Source: Pontiella desulfatans
GTDB lineage: Bacteria; Verrucomicrobiota; Kiritimatiellia; Kiritimatiellales; Pontiellaceae
Reading direction: 5' to 3'
Length of the DNA stretch: 64,000 nucleotides
Assembly: GCF_900890425.1 (NCBI RefSeq)
Contig: NZ_CAAHFG010000004.1
Span: forward strand, 1-64,000
The position numbers and the translations under genes are program-made. This document shows, piece by piece, positions 45,601 to 54,788 of the stretch (its first letter is position 1; each line of letters opens with the position of its first letter). The notes under the pieces were generated by a model. It was not told the DNA's origin and ran no database searches. It saw only the letters and a list, made by a program, of their open reading frames with translations.

Positions 45601-47318
45601 TCGAACAGGCTGGTGGAATCAATGAAGGTGCCACTCTGCTCGCCGATTGCGCCCGCCACGCAGAAATAGTCCACGCCCGCCAGATCCTCATGCGCCAGCA
45701 TGCAGCCCAGCGCCGCCTGCGCCATAATATCGTCCGCATCCGGTTTGGAATCAAACTGGGCAATCAGGATGTCGGACGCCTTGTTGAACTGGGTGCGCAG
45801 CGTGCCCGAGAAGAGTTCAATCGTCCGCCAGCGCCCGCGCGACCAGGCCGTTCCGGTGCCCTCCGCGATTTCCCCGTTGGTGTGGGTGTCGGACTCGATG
45901 GCAATGGTGTCGCCGTTTTCCAGCGCGATATCGTTCCAGACATACGGGTTCGGCTCCATGTTCAGCACGGAACCTTCGCCGATATATGGATTTTGGTAGG
46001 TCGCAACAACCGAGCCGTTCACCAGCAGACGATAGGTCGATTCGCCGTCCTCCTCGGTCAGCGTGGTGATACGCACCTGATAGGTGCCGGAATCGCCGCC
46101 GAACGTGCGGGAGGCCCGCGCAAACTTTTCGCGGTCGGCCACAACCGATGCGTCGATCGCCAACGCATCATAGGTCGCATCTTCGTAATAGTCCACTTCG
46201 CCGCCCGTGATGGACGGGAAATCCGTTAGCGCGTCGTAGGTATAGTCGGCGGACGCGTCACTTCTTTCCGACTCCGGTTGGCTGAGGCTCTCGGCGGTCG
46301 CTTCGTCCACCAGCTCGTGGCGGAACATGATGCGGTTGATCCTGAAATAGCGCGAGCGGCCGGAAACCACCAGCGTATAGGTTTCCCCGGCCTTGAAATC
46401 ATACACGGCAACGCGCTTGTTTGAATCGCCGCCCGGATCGAGATTGCCGTTGCCGCCGGAAGAATCCTTGCCGTTCTCCCACTTCCAGGCATCCGCCGCC
46501 CCGCCGAAATATTTGGTATCGCTCTGCAGCAACGATAGCGATGCATTGTCGCCATGGCTATCCCACGGAGCGGGGCCCGCATCGTAGTCGCCTTCAACGC
46601 GCACATAGCAATCGTTCGCCACGTCGGTGCGGCCGTCGTGCGTCTCTTTTGCGCAATGCAGGTGCAGATAATAGAGCCCGCCTTGGTTGATCTTGAATTG
46701 ATATTCGAGCGGCGAGGTGGCGGGTCCGGATTCATAGGTGTTGCCGTCAAACTTTAGATAGCCCGTGCCGGAATAGCCGGACAGCGCGGTTTTTTCCTCC
46801 CAAAGATCCAGCGGCGATTCCGTATTCTCCATCTCCATGATCACCAAACCGCCCTCTTCCAGATAGACCCCCTCGGCGACCGGCGTGGTGCCGCCGGAGT
46901 CGGTTACCGAAAAATGGATTGTCAACGCTATGCCGGCCGTGCCGCTTGCGCCGCTCCCGGTGTAGGGGGTCGCCGTGAGGGAATAGCTGCCGACGGACGG
47001 GGTCCATGCATCATAGTCGCCCGAAGTATCGCCCTTCAGTGCATAGGGCTGGACGGTTTCGGTTTGCGTGTGGGTTTCCGCACCGGACAGGTTCAATACC
47101 ACACTACCGACCGGATCGGGATCGGTGTTGGCCCGGATGTTCAGGTTGCGCGTCGGCAAGGAAGCCAGATCAATCGAGGTTCCATCGACCAGCGGATCGT
47201 ATCCGGCCATCGGAAGATCGGTGTCCGCATTGATCAACGTCAGGCTTGTCACCGCCTGTTGGGCAAATCCGCACACCGCCATCAAACAGCACGTCAGCGT
47301 CAAAATCATTTTTCGCAT
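42606..47318 (-). CDS. Large secreted multidomain protein with nucleoside-hydrolase-like domains and a module
   Basis: A 1570-residue exported protein (signal ends AVCGFA). In order: a beta-sandwich region (20-140); a carbohydrate-binding-like region with FKINQGGLYYLHLHCAKETHDGRTD and GETYTLVVSGRSRYFRINRI; two similar alpha/beta domains, one from DILIAQFDSKPDADDIMAQA and one from LAIVADGNSADPDDIGATAV. Each of these opens with a D-x-D-D pattern like the calcium site of nucleoside hydrolase/DUF1593-type proteins. Then come one copy of the shared module (from QTWTTASIWDNDLAPSAQYA), a further beta domain, and the common tail (GGWSDVPGGDTPPF...FYRLIEQ). AGGAG precedes the ATG. It is controlled by regulon promoter 4. 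The substrate is unknown; a glycan-hydrolase or glycan-binding role is inferred. Confidence 0.7.
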   Translation of the reverse strand: MRKMILTLTCCLMAVCGFAQQAVTSLTLINADTDLPMAGYDPLVDGTSIDLASLPTRNLNIRANTDPDPVGSVVLNLSGAETHTQTETVQPYALKGDTSGDYDAWTPSVGSYSLTATPYTGSGASGTAGIALTIHFSVTDSGGTTPVAEGVYLEEGGLVIMEMENTESPLDLWEEKTALSGYSGTGYLKFDGNTYESGPATSPLEYQFKINQGGLYYLHLHCAKETHDGRTDVANDCYVRVEGDYDAGPAPWDSHGDNASLSLLQSDTKYFGGAADAWKWENGKDSSGGNGNLDPGGDSNKRVAVYDFKAGETYTLVVSGRSRYFRINRIMFRHELVDEATAESLSQPESERSDASADYTYDALTDFPSITGGEVDYYEDATYDALAIDASVVADREKFARASRTFGGDSGTYQVRITTLTEEDGESTYRLLVNGSVVATYQNPYIGEGSVLNMEPNPYVWNDIALENGDTIAIESDTHTNGEIAEGTGTAWSRGRWRTIELFSGTLRTQFNKASDILIAQFDSKPDADDIMAQAALGCMLAHEDLAGVDYFCVAGAIGEQSGTFIDSTSLFELAFGTENVNWTDASADWSASVTRVKDKVQPILEAGGKAWVQEAGQSDFTADWVAALLSAGVSEALVQENVIVVQHSSWNEDQTTDADLAYVQAQTTYRQIDDGNVDFGDYSTKADRGPDTPKYVSEATSWLSSATSASNPNPLAQSLWAEADAIIDAAGFSATYSVIPDGGVDFSDCTENWWIFDVDGADSVSGFWSRYVTSATYFPPAGRLAIVADGNSADPDDIGATAVMFGILNGAGLEDRLVHLSHSCDLVPGSGEGLLISEADELRRQAKLDALCGEGISYFGPFGNLSDYYNCRSNQTEAVANLTAAIDASSAADPLWIIEAGEPDVIGYALQAADPAKIPYVHVVSHHPANDDSGDYFTWQQILDFGVTEHQIGDQNVGLKVYIDTGLWNWAYEHENPGIAWIWDQLKYAEQDGVVSFQDDRFDCSDAGMVYWWMTGADAGGNANSTPTDIKEMILYGGVVPEVTTVTMDELGSAQTWTTASIWDNDLAPSAQYAYVVPDTGNLKSPDGTVSFAGGSLTVEAGGKVQFRGMEENGAATTINNLILSGGTSAKPVNLAAGTGANTVNVLRGSILNQGYTVLSGYWSSTGPRSIRLSASIDGFGTIYSTASNDSTTHSATIDNPANTFSGVWKSHRGTLVFENAGAVGSADIEVLGSGKLRILGNWLTGATLTVADSATASVDLGIYAWTVSGLEFGGVAVAAGTHTAAELNALGANVVFTGSGTLTVAEISMISGALYGETADASIKEDGTVINGTTSSLVGTGGSDPWVDRATVFVFQLPDLGNAEDPFVNAAFSFDYFDKDGTLRNTDLYGLGARGDSSVLGTDYYGQTNALDATDATLIQASVLTDSTAFGTITADGITLTDYLNAQYAGGVGAGHYVFLRLNSAAGKNSIRRAHVTMSEGGVEGPPDTRPQLNYQARLVGGGVVDPPLLEHGISGGDISFSWVGSGFKVQVRTSLTEGGWSDVPGGDTPPFDLNPTNGAGFYRLIEQ

Positions 47319-47395
47319 CGCTTCTCCTGGATTCTCTTTTTTCATTCACGGGCTGGGTCTGCATGAAAGAATATAGCACGCCCCACACGTTCATA

Positions 47396-47449
47396 ACTAT
47401 CCCACGTCACCGCACGACTGACAAAGCAGCAGGAATTCACATTGTTGAA
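47396..47449 (-). promoter_or_regulatory. Regulon promoter 4 (TTCAACAATGTGAA element), divergent gap
   Basis: Minus strand: TTCAACAATGTGAA (47449-47436), 11 nt, TTGTCA, 17 nt, GATAGT. It drives the 1570-residue protein gene. The element also lies 67 bp before the plus-strand lyase gene at 47517 and is partly symmetric, so it may serve both. Confidence 0.7.
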
Positions 47450-47516
47450 CCATCTGCAATAAAACATTTTCCCTCTAGGTTTGTTAACGTTTCAAACATT
47501 CCGTATAAGGTTAACC

Positions 47517-48737
47517 ATGCAGAATCGTAGTCAGTTCATAAAGGCGGTCGCGCTGGTAGCCGGCGCACCGTACACGGTTTGCGCCGGGCGGAACCGTGCG
47601 CCGGAAACCTACTATCAGCCCGGGAACTGGCTGGCCCATTCCAAGGCGCAGATTGCCAAGAAAGACCCGCGATACCTTGCCGCCTTGCAACGGTTGATTG
47701 CCCAGGCGGACGAGGCGCTGAATGCCGGGCCGTTTACCGTGATGCAGAAATCGACCACACCTGCGAGCGGCGATAAACACGATTATATGAGCCAAGGACC
47801 CTACTGGTGGCCGGACCCATCCCAACCGGATGGGCTCCCATATATCTGGCGCGACGGCGAGGTGAACCCGGAAACCCGGACGACCGCCTCGGACCAAGTG
47901 CGGAAAAGTGCCATGGTCAAGGCGGTGGATTCCCTTGCGCTGGCCTACTATTTTACGGAAGACGAGCGCTACGCAAACCATGCCGCGCGTTTACTGCGGT
48001 TCTGGTTCCTGGATCCCAAGACGCGGATGAATCCCAACCTGAATTTTGGCCAAGCAATTCCTGGAATGGATACCGGGCGCAGCATCGGAATCATCGAAAG
48101 CGTCGGCTTCCTGAAGACCGCCGATGCCGCCGTTTTGCTGCAACCTTCCAAAGCGTGGAAACCCGTTGACCATGGCGGCCTGAAAGCGTGGTACCGCGAA
48201 TACCTCCAGTGGCTCCTGGAAAGCCCGCACGGCAGAAAGGAAGGCCAGGCAACCAACAACCACGGCACCTGGTACGATGTGCAGGTCGCCTGCTTTGCCC
48301 TGTTCTGCGGCGACCGGGCAACGGCGAAAACGGTGCTGGAAAAAGCCGGGCAGGTACGCATCGCCAGCCAGATCGATGAAGAAGGCAAGCAGGAAGAAGA
48401 GTTGCGGCGCACCAAATCGTTTTCATACAGCATCATGAACCTAAAGGCCTTGTATGCCCTCGCACGCCTCGGGGAATCCGCCGGAATCGACCTCTGGAAA
48501 TTGGGCGAAGGCGACCGCCCCTACCTGCAGGCTGCATTCGAGTTCCTGGCGCCCTACACCAACAAAGACCTCGAGTGGCCCTATAGACAGATCAGCACCG
48601 TGAAAAGCGCCTCCATGTATCCGCTCATCAGCCAGGCCTACATCAACTACCGGAAACCGGAATACCGCGACCTGCTCAAGCACCTATCGGAAGAAGACCT
48701 CTCCCAGCCGGAACTGTTGCTGTTCCCCGTTCCGTAG
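47517..48737 (+). CDS. Secreted alginate-lyase-fold enzyme (PF05426)
   Basis: A 406-residue protein with an export-type N-terminus (FIKAVALVAGAPYTVCAG). PF05426 landmarks are YWWPDPSQPDGLPYIWRDG, RMNPNLNFGQAIPGMDTGRSIGIIE and NNHGTWYDVQVACFAL, with asparagine-histidine in the place used for catalysis in polysaccharide lyases of this fold. A C-terminal (alpha/alpha) portion continues to ELLLFPVP. It should cleave uronate-containing polymers; the exact substrate cannot be told from sequence. AAGG lies before the ATG. It is divergent from the 1570-residue gene and may share the regulon element between them. It lacks the shared module and tail. Confidence 0.85.
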   Translation: MQNRSQFIKAVALVAGAPYTVCAGRNRAPETYYQPGNWLAHSKAQIAKKDPRYLAALQRLIAQADEALNAGPFTVMQKSTTPASGDKHDYMSQGPYWWPDPSQPDGLPYIWRDGEVNPETRTTASDQVRKSAMVKAVDSLALAYYFTEDERYANHAARLLRFWFLDPKTRMNPNLNFGQAIPGMDTGRSIGIIESVGFLKTADAAVLLQPSKAWKPVDHGGLKAWYREYLQWLLESPHGRKEGQATNNHGTWYDVQVACFALFCGDRATAKTVLEKAGQVRIASQIDEEGKQEEELRRTKSFSYSIMNLKALYALARLGESAGIDLWKLGEGDRPYLQAAFEFLAPYTNKDLEWPYRQISTVKSASMYPLISQAYINYRKPEYRDLLKHLSEEDLSQPELLLFPVP

Positions 48738-49215
48738 CGCGGATATCCGATCCACGTTTCCGCTTCCCGACATCCGCAAGAATCTTTTGACAGGATAACC
48801 GGATGGTCAGGATCGATGGGCAGTTGCTTTCGTGTCTTGAACGCAGTGAAGCAGGGAAATGCTGGGCTTCGATTCAATATGACGAATTAGGCGGCCTGAC
48901 CATTTGTCCTTTCAATAATCCTTGATTCTAAGATTCATCGGCTGACCCCTTTTTGACCGAATCCGGCCTCATGGGTGCTTCCAACGGAGCGGGGGCTTTC
49001 CTGCCCCCGTCGGGCACAGGAATTTCCCTGTTCCCGTACAAGACAGGAATCGGCACCGTACCGCAGGCGGCCCGCCTGCCCCGCCGAACGGGCAACCACC
49101 GCGCGCCCCCAAAAGCCGCTCGCGCTCTTTTGCATCTACCCGGGCACTCCGACCCTTTTTCACAAAGATCAAAGGACCGACCCCTTTTTAGGCACTCGTC
49201 AACCAAAATGACGAT
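48738..49215. other. Gene-free region with GGGGTC-type repeats
   Basis: No gene. It holds two copies of the 23-bp GGTCAGGCCGCCTAA...TCGTCAT repeat (48879 and 49208) and related GGGTCGGAGTGCC and GGGGTCGGTCC phrases near 49150-49190. These resemble the palindromic ends found near REP-type transposase genes, but no such gene is present. Confidence 0.5.
48879..48901 (-). repeat. 23-bp GGTCAGGCC repeat, copy 1
   Basis: GGTCAGGCCGCCTAA then TTCGTCAT, read on the minus strand. The other copies are at 49208-49230 (minus) and 55527-55549 (plus); one position varies (A/T). Confidence 0.7.
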
Positions 49216-49230
49216 TTAGGCGGCCTGACC
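49208..49230 (-). repeat. 23-bp GGTCAGGCC repeat, copy 2
   Basis: GGTCAGGCCGCCTAA then ATCGTCAT, read on the minus strand. It supplies the last four codons and stop (GQAA*) of the truncated sulfatase gene. Confidence 0.75.
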
Positions 49231-49614
49231 CCTTTTCTTCCCGGAAGCAAACATTCCATAGCCATTATTTTTAAACAGTTCCGGCAACGTCGTCGTGCGG
49301 TCACGAAACTCATCCGTAAACACCTTCTCACTATAAAACGCGTAATGCCCCGACTTAAACGGCTCCATGCCGATAAGCAGTGCATTACGGCTCGGCGAAC
49401 ACCCGGGCGCGGAACAGTGCGCATTGCTGAAATTGACGCCCTTCCGCGCCAGGCGATCCATATTCGGCGTCTGCGCCGCCGGATGCCCCCCCAGAAAACC
49501 GGTCCAGTCGTTCATATCATCAATGGCAATAAACAGAATATTAGGCTGTTCCGCGGCACGAGCCGCACCGCCCAGTCCGACTGCCAGCATCAAGGCCATA
49601 TAAATCGATTTCAT
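49216..49614 (-). pseudogene. Sulfatase, N-terminal fragment
   Basis: The first ~128 residues of a secreted type I sulfatase. It has a signal peptide (GLGGAARA), then QPNILFIAIDDMNDW (metal-binding DD), TPNMDRLARKGVNFSNAHCSAP and the formylglycine motif CSPSR with GM after it, where the cysteine would be matured to formylglycine. After GYGMFASGKK the frame enters the 23-bp repeat and stops as RGQAA*. About three quarters of the enzyme is missing. A C-terminal sulfatase fragment lies at 57.7-58.0 kb on the same strand; whether they were once one gene cannot be decided here. Confidence 0.85.
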
Positions 49615-49849
49615 ATCACTACGTTCCCATTTAAGCGGTTAACCGAACAAGGTACCCTGTTTGCGGCATATCGTCCATTGCGGTTATCTCCAGTTCAGTA
49701 AAACCGGATTAACTACGAAGGCTCCAGGAACGCAAAGCAAGGTAGGGCGGCCTCGCTCGAGTGAGCCCACCTTGTCGAGGCCAACCCGGCTCACGTTGGC
49801 GAGGGCACCGCTTCAATTACAGCGAACAGTACGCACCGTCCGGCAGATA

Positions 49850-49890
49850 GCGGCGACGCCGTCGCGCGCACTCCAAGGCGGCTATGCCGC
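49850..49890. repeat. GC-rich palindromic repeat, copy 1
   Basis: GCGGCGACGCCGTCGCGCGC then ACTCCAAGGCGGCTATGCCGC. A close relative lies at 55612-55651 (GCGCCGACGCCGTCGGCGC then ACTCCAGGGCGGCTGCGCCGC). Each has two small palindromes (GACGCCGTC; GGCGGC..GCCGC). Both sit right after the end of a gene or gene fragment. Confidence 0.55.
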
Positions 49891-49893
49891 AAG

Positions 49894-52308
49894 TTATTGC
49901 TTCAGATTCAAAACAGCTGTTTCAAGCCCCGCGCCTTTGACGGTCAGCGTCAATGCGCCGGGATCGGTTCCGGTTTTAATGAGTGCCAGACAACGTCCCA
50001 GATAGGTCGGACGATTCGTGCAATTTAACCGGGAATTGACGACATCACCGTTTCCGTTGTTGAGTGCGAAAATTTCCGCATCGCCGCTGATTTCACAGGT
50101 GAGTTCTTTTTCGGAAAAGACCACCGGCCGACCTTCATCGTCCGTGAGTTGTAATTCCACCCGAACAAATCCGGCGGGTTTCAGGGACTCCGTATCTGCG
50201 GTCAGCTGTATGCGCGAGGCATCCCCTGCCGTCTTCACGGTCGATTCACACACCTCCGCGCCGGCGACCACGCCTTTGGCGGTCAGCGTTCCTTCCTCAA
50301 AGGCGATATCGCGCCATTTCATAATCCAGTTGGGCACATCCGCCAACTTTTGATTTCCAAGCCGTTTTCCGTTGAGGTACAGGTTCACCGAATCACAATT
50401 GCCGTACGTCACAGCGCTCACCGTCTCGCCGGCGGTCCGATTCCAGTTCCGGCTCAGCTTGGGGATTCCCCATGTCCCTTCAACCGTGTCGGGATTCTCC
50501 TCGTAAATGGCCAGATATACCATCGGCTCTTCCGTCCAGAAGGCTTCATACAGATAGGACTCAGGTCGTCTAAACTCAACAGCGTTGATCAGACCGCTGT
50601 TCCCGCTTGCATCTGGATAGGTTCTGGATTCACCCAGATAACCGATACCCGGCCATAGAAACACGCCCATGTTGTTATCATTTTCCAGCGCATCCAGCCA
50701 GGGACTGCGCTCTACACTGGCGAAGCGGACTTCCGGCGTACTGTTGAAGTAGCGATAGCTTTCGGTACTGAGAAAGGGTTTGCCCGGCTTTTTCTCGGCA
50801 ATCATTTTGCACCACTGCTCGCCATAGTTCAGCGCGATCAAATCCATATACCGGCAGCTTTCGATGATGTCGTTCACCTTCCGCTCCACAATATTCCTGC
50901 CCTTATAATCCTTCCCGCGCTCCATGCCGGAAATAACCGGGCGGGTCGGGTCCAACGAGCGAACAAACGAAGCATAGGTCCGCAGGCCGTGTTTCTGGCC
51001 AAGCGATTCCGGCGGATGGTTTTCATTGCCGACACTCCACATGATGACCGACGGGCGGTTGCGATCCCGCAGGATCGTGGACTCAAAATTACGTTTCCAC
51101 TCATCGCTGAAATGCGGATCAAAGAAAGAGACATCATAAAATGGCGAATCCTCCGCCAGGTTTGGTCGGTAGGTCTTGTCCCACTTGTCGACAAATTCAT
51201 TCATCACCAGAAAACCCATTTCATCGCACAGATCCATGAATGCATCCGAAGCCGGATTGTGCGCGGTTCGAATGGCGTTGCAGCCCAGCGCCTTCATCTT
51301 TTCCAGCCGGAAGCGCCAGATGGATGCATCCGGAACCGCCGCCCCGAACGAACCCGCATCATGATGCAGACAGACGCCCTTCATCTTCAGGTTTTCCCCG
51401 TTCAGGAAAAACCCGCGCTCGGCATCAAATTCAATCGTACGAATCCCGAAAGTTGAGGGGTAGCGATCCAATACCACCTTGCCAGACTTCAGCACACTTT
51501 CCGCTCGGTAGAGGTGCGGCGTATCAACCGACCAGAGGTTCGGCTTTTTAACCGTAAGTTCCTGCCGGGCGGTCTTCTTTGCAAAACGCGAAGCCGAAAC
51601 CTTGGAACGCTCAGTTGCGACCTCGCGGCCCTCCGCATCATAAATAATGGTTTCCAACACGATTTCTTTGGCCTCATCCATATTTTCAATGGTCGTCTCT
51701 ATCGAAACCGTCGCCCGCTTTTTGCTCACCTCCGGCGTCGTAATGAATGTCCCCCACGTCGCTACATGAGTAGGTTCGAGAATTTTCAAATGAACATTAC
51801 GATAGATCCCGGAACCTGAATACCAGCGGCAGTTGGGTTGGATGGAATTATCCACCTGGATGGCAATGACATTCTCTTTACCGCCATAATACAACAGTTC
51901 CGAGATGTCGTAAAAAAAGCTGGTGTAGCCGTCATGCTGCGTGCCGACATGATTATTGTTAATCCAGACCGCCGCGTTTTTATAGACGCCGCCAAAATGG
52001 ATTTCGATATGTTTTCCGCGGTTGGCTTCCGTCATGGTGAACGTTTTGCGATACCACGCAATGCCGCCCGGCAGCCAGGCATTGCGCCCGGAGTTCGTTT
52101 CGGAAAAGGCGCTCTCAATGCTCCAGTCGTGCGGCAGCGTCACCTCCCGCCAACCGGAGTCGTCGAGCTCTGAGCTTTTATAGTCAAACCGGTCTTCCAG
52201 TTTAAATTTCCACCCGTCGTTGAACAGCGAAACCACGCGGGTATCCCCATCCGAAAACGCGGAGAAACCCAACAACACACAAACAGCTATCAATACGTAC
52301 TTTTTCAT
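49894..52308 (-). CDS. Secreted GH2-family glycoside hydrolase
   Basis: About 804 residues: a signal peptide (VCVLLGFSAFS), an N-terminal sugar-binding domain (VSLFNDGWKFKLED, LPHDWSIESAF), an Ig-like domain, and the GH2 TIM barrel. The acid/base glutamate is in VIMWSVGNENHP (near residue 430) and the nucleophile in PFLSTESYRYF (near 516). C-terminal beta domains follow. The family includes beta-galactosidases, beta-glucuronidases and others, and the exact specificity is not clear. Relatives with LFNDGWKF and LPHDWSIE starts are often annotated beta-galactosidase. IS21 copy 2 lies 104 bp upstream and may have separated the gene from its original promoter; no regulon element is found there. 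Confidence 0.88.
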   Translation of the reverse strand: MKKYVLIAVCVLLGFSAFSDGDTRVVSLFNDGWKFKLEDRFDYKSSELDDSGWREVTLPHDWSIESAFSETNSGRNAWLPGGIAWYRKTFTMTEANRGKHIEIHFGGVYKNAAVWINNNHVGTQHDGYTSFFYDISELLYYGGKENVIAIQVDNSIQPNCRWYSGSGIYRNVHLKILEPTHVATWGTFITTPEVSKKRATVSIETTIENMDEAKEIVLETIIYDAEGREVATERSKVSASRFAKKTARQELTVKKPNLWSVDTPHLYRAESVLKSGKVVLDRYPSTFGIRTIEFDAERGFFLNGENLKMKGVCLHHDAGSFGAAVPDASIWRFRLEKMKALGCNAIRTAHNPASDAFMDLCDEMGFLVMNEFVDKWDKTYRPNLAEDSPFYDVSFFDPHFSDEWKRNFESTILRDRNRPSVIMWSVGNENHPPESLGQKHGLRTYASFVRSLDPTRPVISGMERGKDYKGRNIVERKVNDIIESCRYMDLIALNYGEQWCKMIAEKKPGKPFLSTESYRYFNSTPEVRFASVERSPWLDALENDNNMGVFLWPGIGYLGESRTYPDASGNSGLINAVEFRRPESYLYEAFWTEEPMVYLAIYEENPDTVEGTWGIPKLSRNWNRTAGETVSAVTYGNCDSVNLYLNGKRLGNQKLADVPNWIMKWRDIAFEEGTLTAKGVVAGAEVCESTVKTAGDASRIQLTADTESLKPAGFVRVELQLTDDEGRPVVFSEKELTCEISGDAEIFALNNGNGDVVNSRLNCTNRPTYLGRCLALIKTGTDPGALTLTVKGAGLETAVLNLKQ

Positions 52309-52506
52309 TCCCATCACCCTTCATTTAAAACCCTGAAAGGCAGGGACCGCTCGCGAAGCCGTCCTACCAAACGTTTTAGTTTTCATTCATATCCGGCCCT
52401 TCAAGGCCCATCTGTAAACGCCGGTTGAAAAGTGCACCGGGCGGCGGCCCAAAAGTGTAACACTTTTTCTTTAATTACCCCGCTTCCTTGCGGGTGTCAA
52501 TTGCTC

Positions 52507-53289
52507 CTACGGTTTCTTTGTTTTCTGCCGCTGTCCCCGGCGGCGCAATGAGTCCTGCAACCTGAAGCTTTCACCATTGGCCTCGAGGATATGGACCCGG
52601 TGGGTCAGGCGGTCGAGCAAGGCTCCGGTAAGCCGCTGGGAGCCCATCACCTCCGTCCACGATTCGAAGGGCAGGTTGGTGGTCACCACGAGGCTGGTGC
52701 GCTCGTAGGCCCGACTGACGACCTCGAAGAGCAGTTCTGCCCCCAGCTTGGAGAACGGAACGTAGCCGAGTTCATCGAGAACGAGCAGGTCGGAGCGCTC
52801 GAGTTGCTTGAAGAACCGGTCAAGCTGCCTTTCCTCCCGGCGTTCGAGCAACTGCGTGACCAGGGCGGTGACGCCGAAGAACCGCACCTTGAAGCCCATC
52901 TGGCAGGCGGCGAAGGCCAGGGCGGTGGCGAGGTGGGTTTTTCCGGTTCCGCTGTTGCCGATCAGCAGCACGTTCTCCCGCTCCTTGATAAACTCGCCAT
53001 GGGCTAGTTCCCTCACCAAAGGCTGGTTGATCGAGGGCTGCTCCTCGAACCGGAAGCTGTCGAGGGTTTTCACAACGGGGAAACGGGCGGACTTGAGTCG
53101 GCGTTCGGCGGCCCGTTGTTCCCGGTCGAGGATCTCCTGTTCGATGAGCCGCAGCAAATAGGTCGAGTAATCGGCCCGTTCGGCCTGGCAGACCGAGGCC
53201 ATCTTGCGGTGCTCCCGCAGGATACTCGGCAGCTTGAGCGTTTTGAGGTAGTGCTCCAGCAGTACGTGTGACGAGGTCTGTGCACTCAT
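52507..53289 (-). CDS. IS21 IstB helper ATPase (copy 2)
   Basis: 260 residues, intact Walker A (GNSGTGKTHLATALA) and Walker B (DLLVLDELGYV). Its ATG overlaps the istA stop by ATGA. It differs from copy 1 at about four residues: LKLPSIL for LKLRSIL, SVCQAER for SVCPAER, ERRLKSA for ERRPKSA, and FSKLGAE for FSKMGAE. Confidence 0.93.
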   Translation of the reverse strand: MSAQTSSHVLLEHYLKTLKLPSILREHRKMASVCQAERADYSTYLLRLIEQEILDREQRAAERRLKSARFPVVKTLDSFRFEEQPSINQPLVRELAHGEFIKERENVLLIGNSGTGKTHLATALAFAACQMGFKVRFFGVTALVTQLLERREERQLDRFFKQLERSDLLVLDELGYVPFSKLGAELLFEVVSRAYERTSLVVTTNLPFESWTEVMGSQRLTGALLDRLTHRVHILEANGESFRLQDSLRRRGQRQKTKKP

Positions 53290-54788
53290 GCGCCCACCTC
53301 CTGTCCGAGCAGGCGATTGTAATCGGCCACATCTGCGCTGGCGACCTGCACGTGGCGTAGATGCTCGTGTCCATCCAGGTTGAACCGGGTGCATCGCCAT
53401 TCCGGCCGGGGAATGAGGAACTGGGCAATGGCGTCTCGGGAGGAGGCCCCGCAACGCAGCCCCTGCTCAACGGCCCGGGCCAGTTCCTTGGGTGAATGCT
53501 TTTCGAGCAGACGCAGCACCTTGATGTACTCCCGGGTTCCTTCGCCATCGAGATCGGCCTCCAGCCTGCTGCGCAGATCCCGAAAGCAGGATGGCAGTTT
53601 CCAGTCTTCCAATGGCCGGGCGTGGTCGAGCCCGCCGGGCTTGCGTTCGAGCAGTGCGAGATAGTGCACGGGGTTGAAATGGACGCCGGCCTTGCCCCAC
53701 AACCGGGGATGTTCGGCGATGCATTCATCGCCCCGGCAGACCACAATCCGGTCGATATAGCCCTTGACCACCGTTTCGTAGTGGGCGTAGCGCACGGGCA
53801 CCGAATAATCGTTGCCGTCGAAACGCACGAGCGACAAGGAGCTGGCGGTGCAGGTTCGCACCCGGCAGGACTCGAACGGCACGACCGGCAGATCAATAAA
53901 ACGGCCACGCTCATCGGCCAGCAACTGCCCCTTCGTTCCGTCCTTGCCCCGCAGATTACGCCCAAGCTCCTCCCGGCAACGCTCTTCAAGCATGCGGTTG
54001 AGCTCATCAAAGCTACGAACCTCCGGCACCGGAACCATGAAGTTGGAACGAGTATAGCGCACCATCGATTCGACCACGCCCTTTTCGTTACCTCGGGCCA
54101 CGTTGCAGAAGTGTTCCTTGAACAGATAGTGGCTCTGGAGCTGGAGGAACCCGTCGGTGAGCTTGCGTTGGTGGCGCTTCATCACCTTGGCCACCATCAC
54201 CCGCTCGTTGTCGTAGCTGATACGGCAGGGTACGCCATCGAAAAAGGTGAAGGCCCTCACATGCCCATCCCAGAAAACCTCCGTGCAGATCTTTTCGTAG
54301 GCCTGCACATAAACCGCATCCGAATACGGCAGGCTCATCACAAAAAATGCGACCTTCCGAAGCTGGCCGTTTATTTTAGCGAGGGCATAGCCGAAATCCA
54401 TCTGCGCCTCGCCGGGCCGATGAGCCAGCGGAATGTAGACATCCTTCAACCGCACCCGGGCGTTGCGCACGGCATCTTTTACCTGCGTATACCCGCCGGT
54501 GTATCCTTCCTCTTTCAAGCGATCAAAAATCCGCTTGGCTGTATGCCGTTGCTTCTTCGGTAACTCCCGGTCCTGCCGGAGAATCTCTTCGATCCGGCCG
54601 AGAAACGGCCCGATCATGGGCTTCGACCTCGGCTGGGTCATCCGGTATCCAGGAGGCTTAGGATGCGCCAGAATCTTCTCCAGCGTCTTGGTGTGAATCC
54701 TGTACTCGGCCTTAACCTGTCGCTTGCTGACGCCTTCAACAAGCACCTTTCGTCTGATGTCGGTCCACCATTGCATGTCTATGTACAC
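53286..54788 (-). CDS. IS21 IstA transposase (copy 2)
   Basis: 500 residues with an intact DDE set (QMDFGYAL, SYDNERVMV, NEKGVVESMVRY). Compared with copy 1 it has YRMTQPRSKPM for YRMAQPRPKPM, RIEEIL for RIDEIL and LGRNLRG for LGRKLRG. The same GTG start with GGAGG 7 nt upstream. Either copy should be able to supply transposase for both. Confidence 0.93.
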   Translation of the reverse strand: MYIDMQWWTDIRRKVLVEGVSKRQVKAEYRIHTKTLEKILAHPKPPGYRMTQPRSKPMIGPFLGRIEEILRQDRELPKKQRHTAKRIFDRLKEEGYTGGYTQVKDAVRNARVRLKDVYIPLAHRPGEAQMDFGYALAKINGQLRKVAFFVMSLPYSDAVYVQAYEKICTEVFWDGHVRAFTFFDGVPCRISYDNERVMVAKVMKRHQRKLTDGFLQLQSHYLFKEHFCNVARGNEKGVVESMVRYTRSNFMVPVPEVRSFDELNRMLEERCREELGRNLRGKDGTKGQLLADERGRFIDLPVVPFESCRVRTCTASSLSLVRFDGNDYSVPVRYAHYETVVKGYIDRIVVCRGDECIAEHPRLWGKAGVHFNPVHYLALLERKPGGLDHARPLEDWKLPSCFRDLRSRLEADLDGEGTREYIKVLRLLEKHSPKELARAVEQGLRCGASSRDAIAQFLIPRPEWRCTRFNLDGHEHLRHVQVASADVADYNRLLGQEVGA

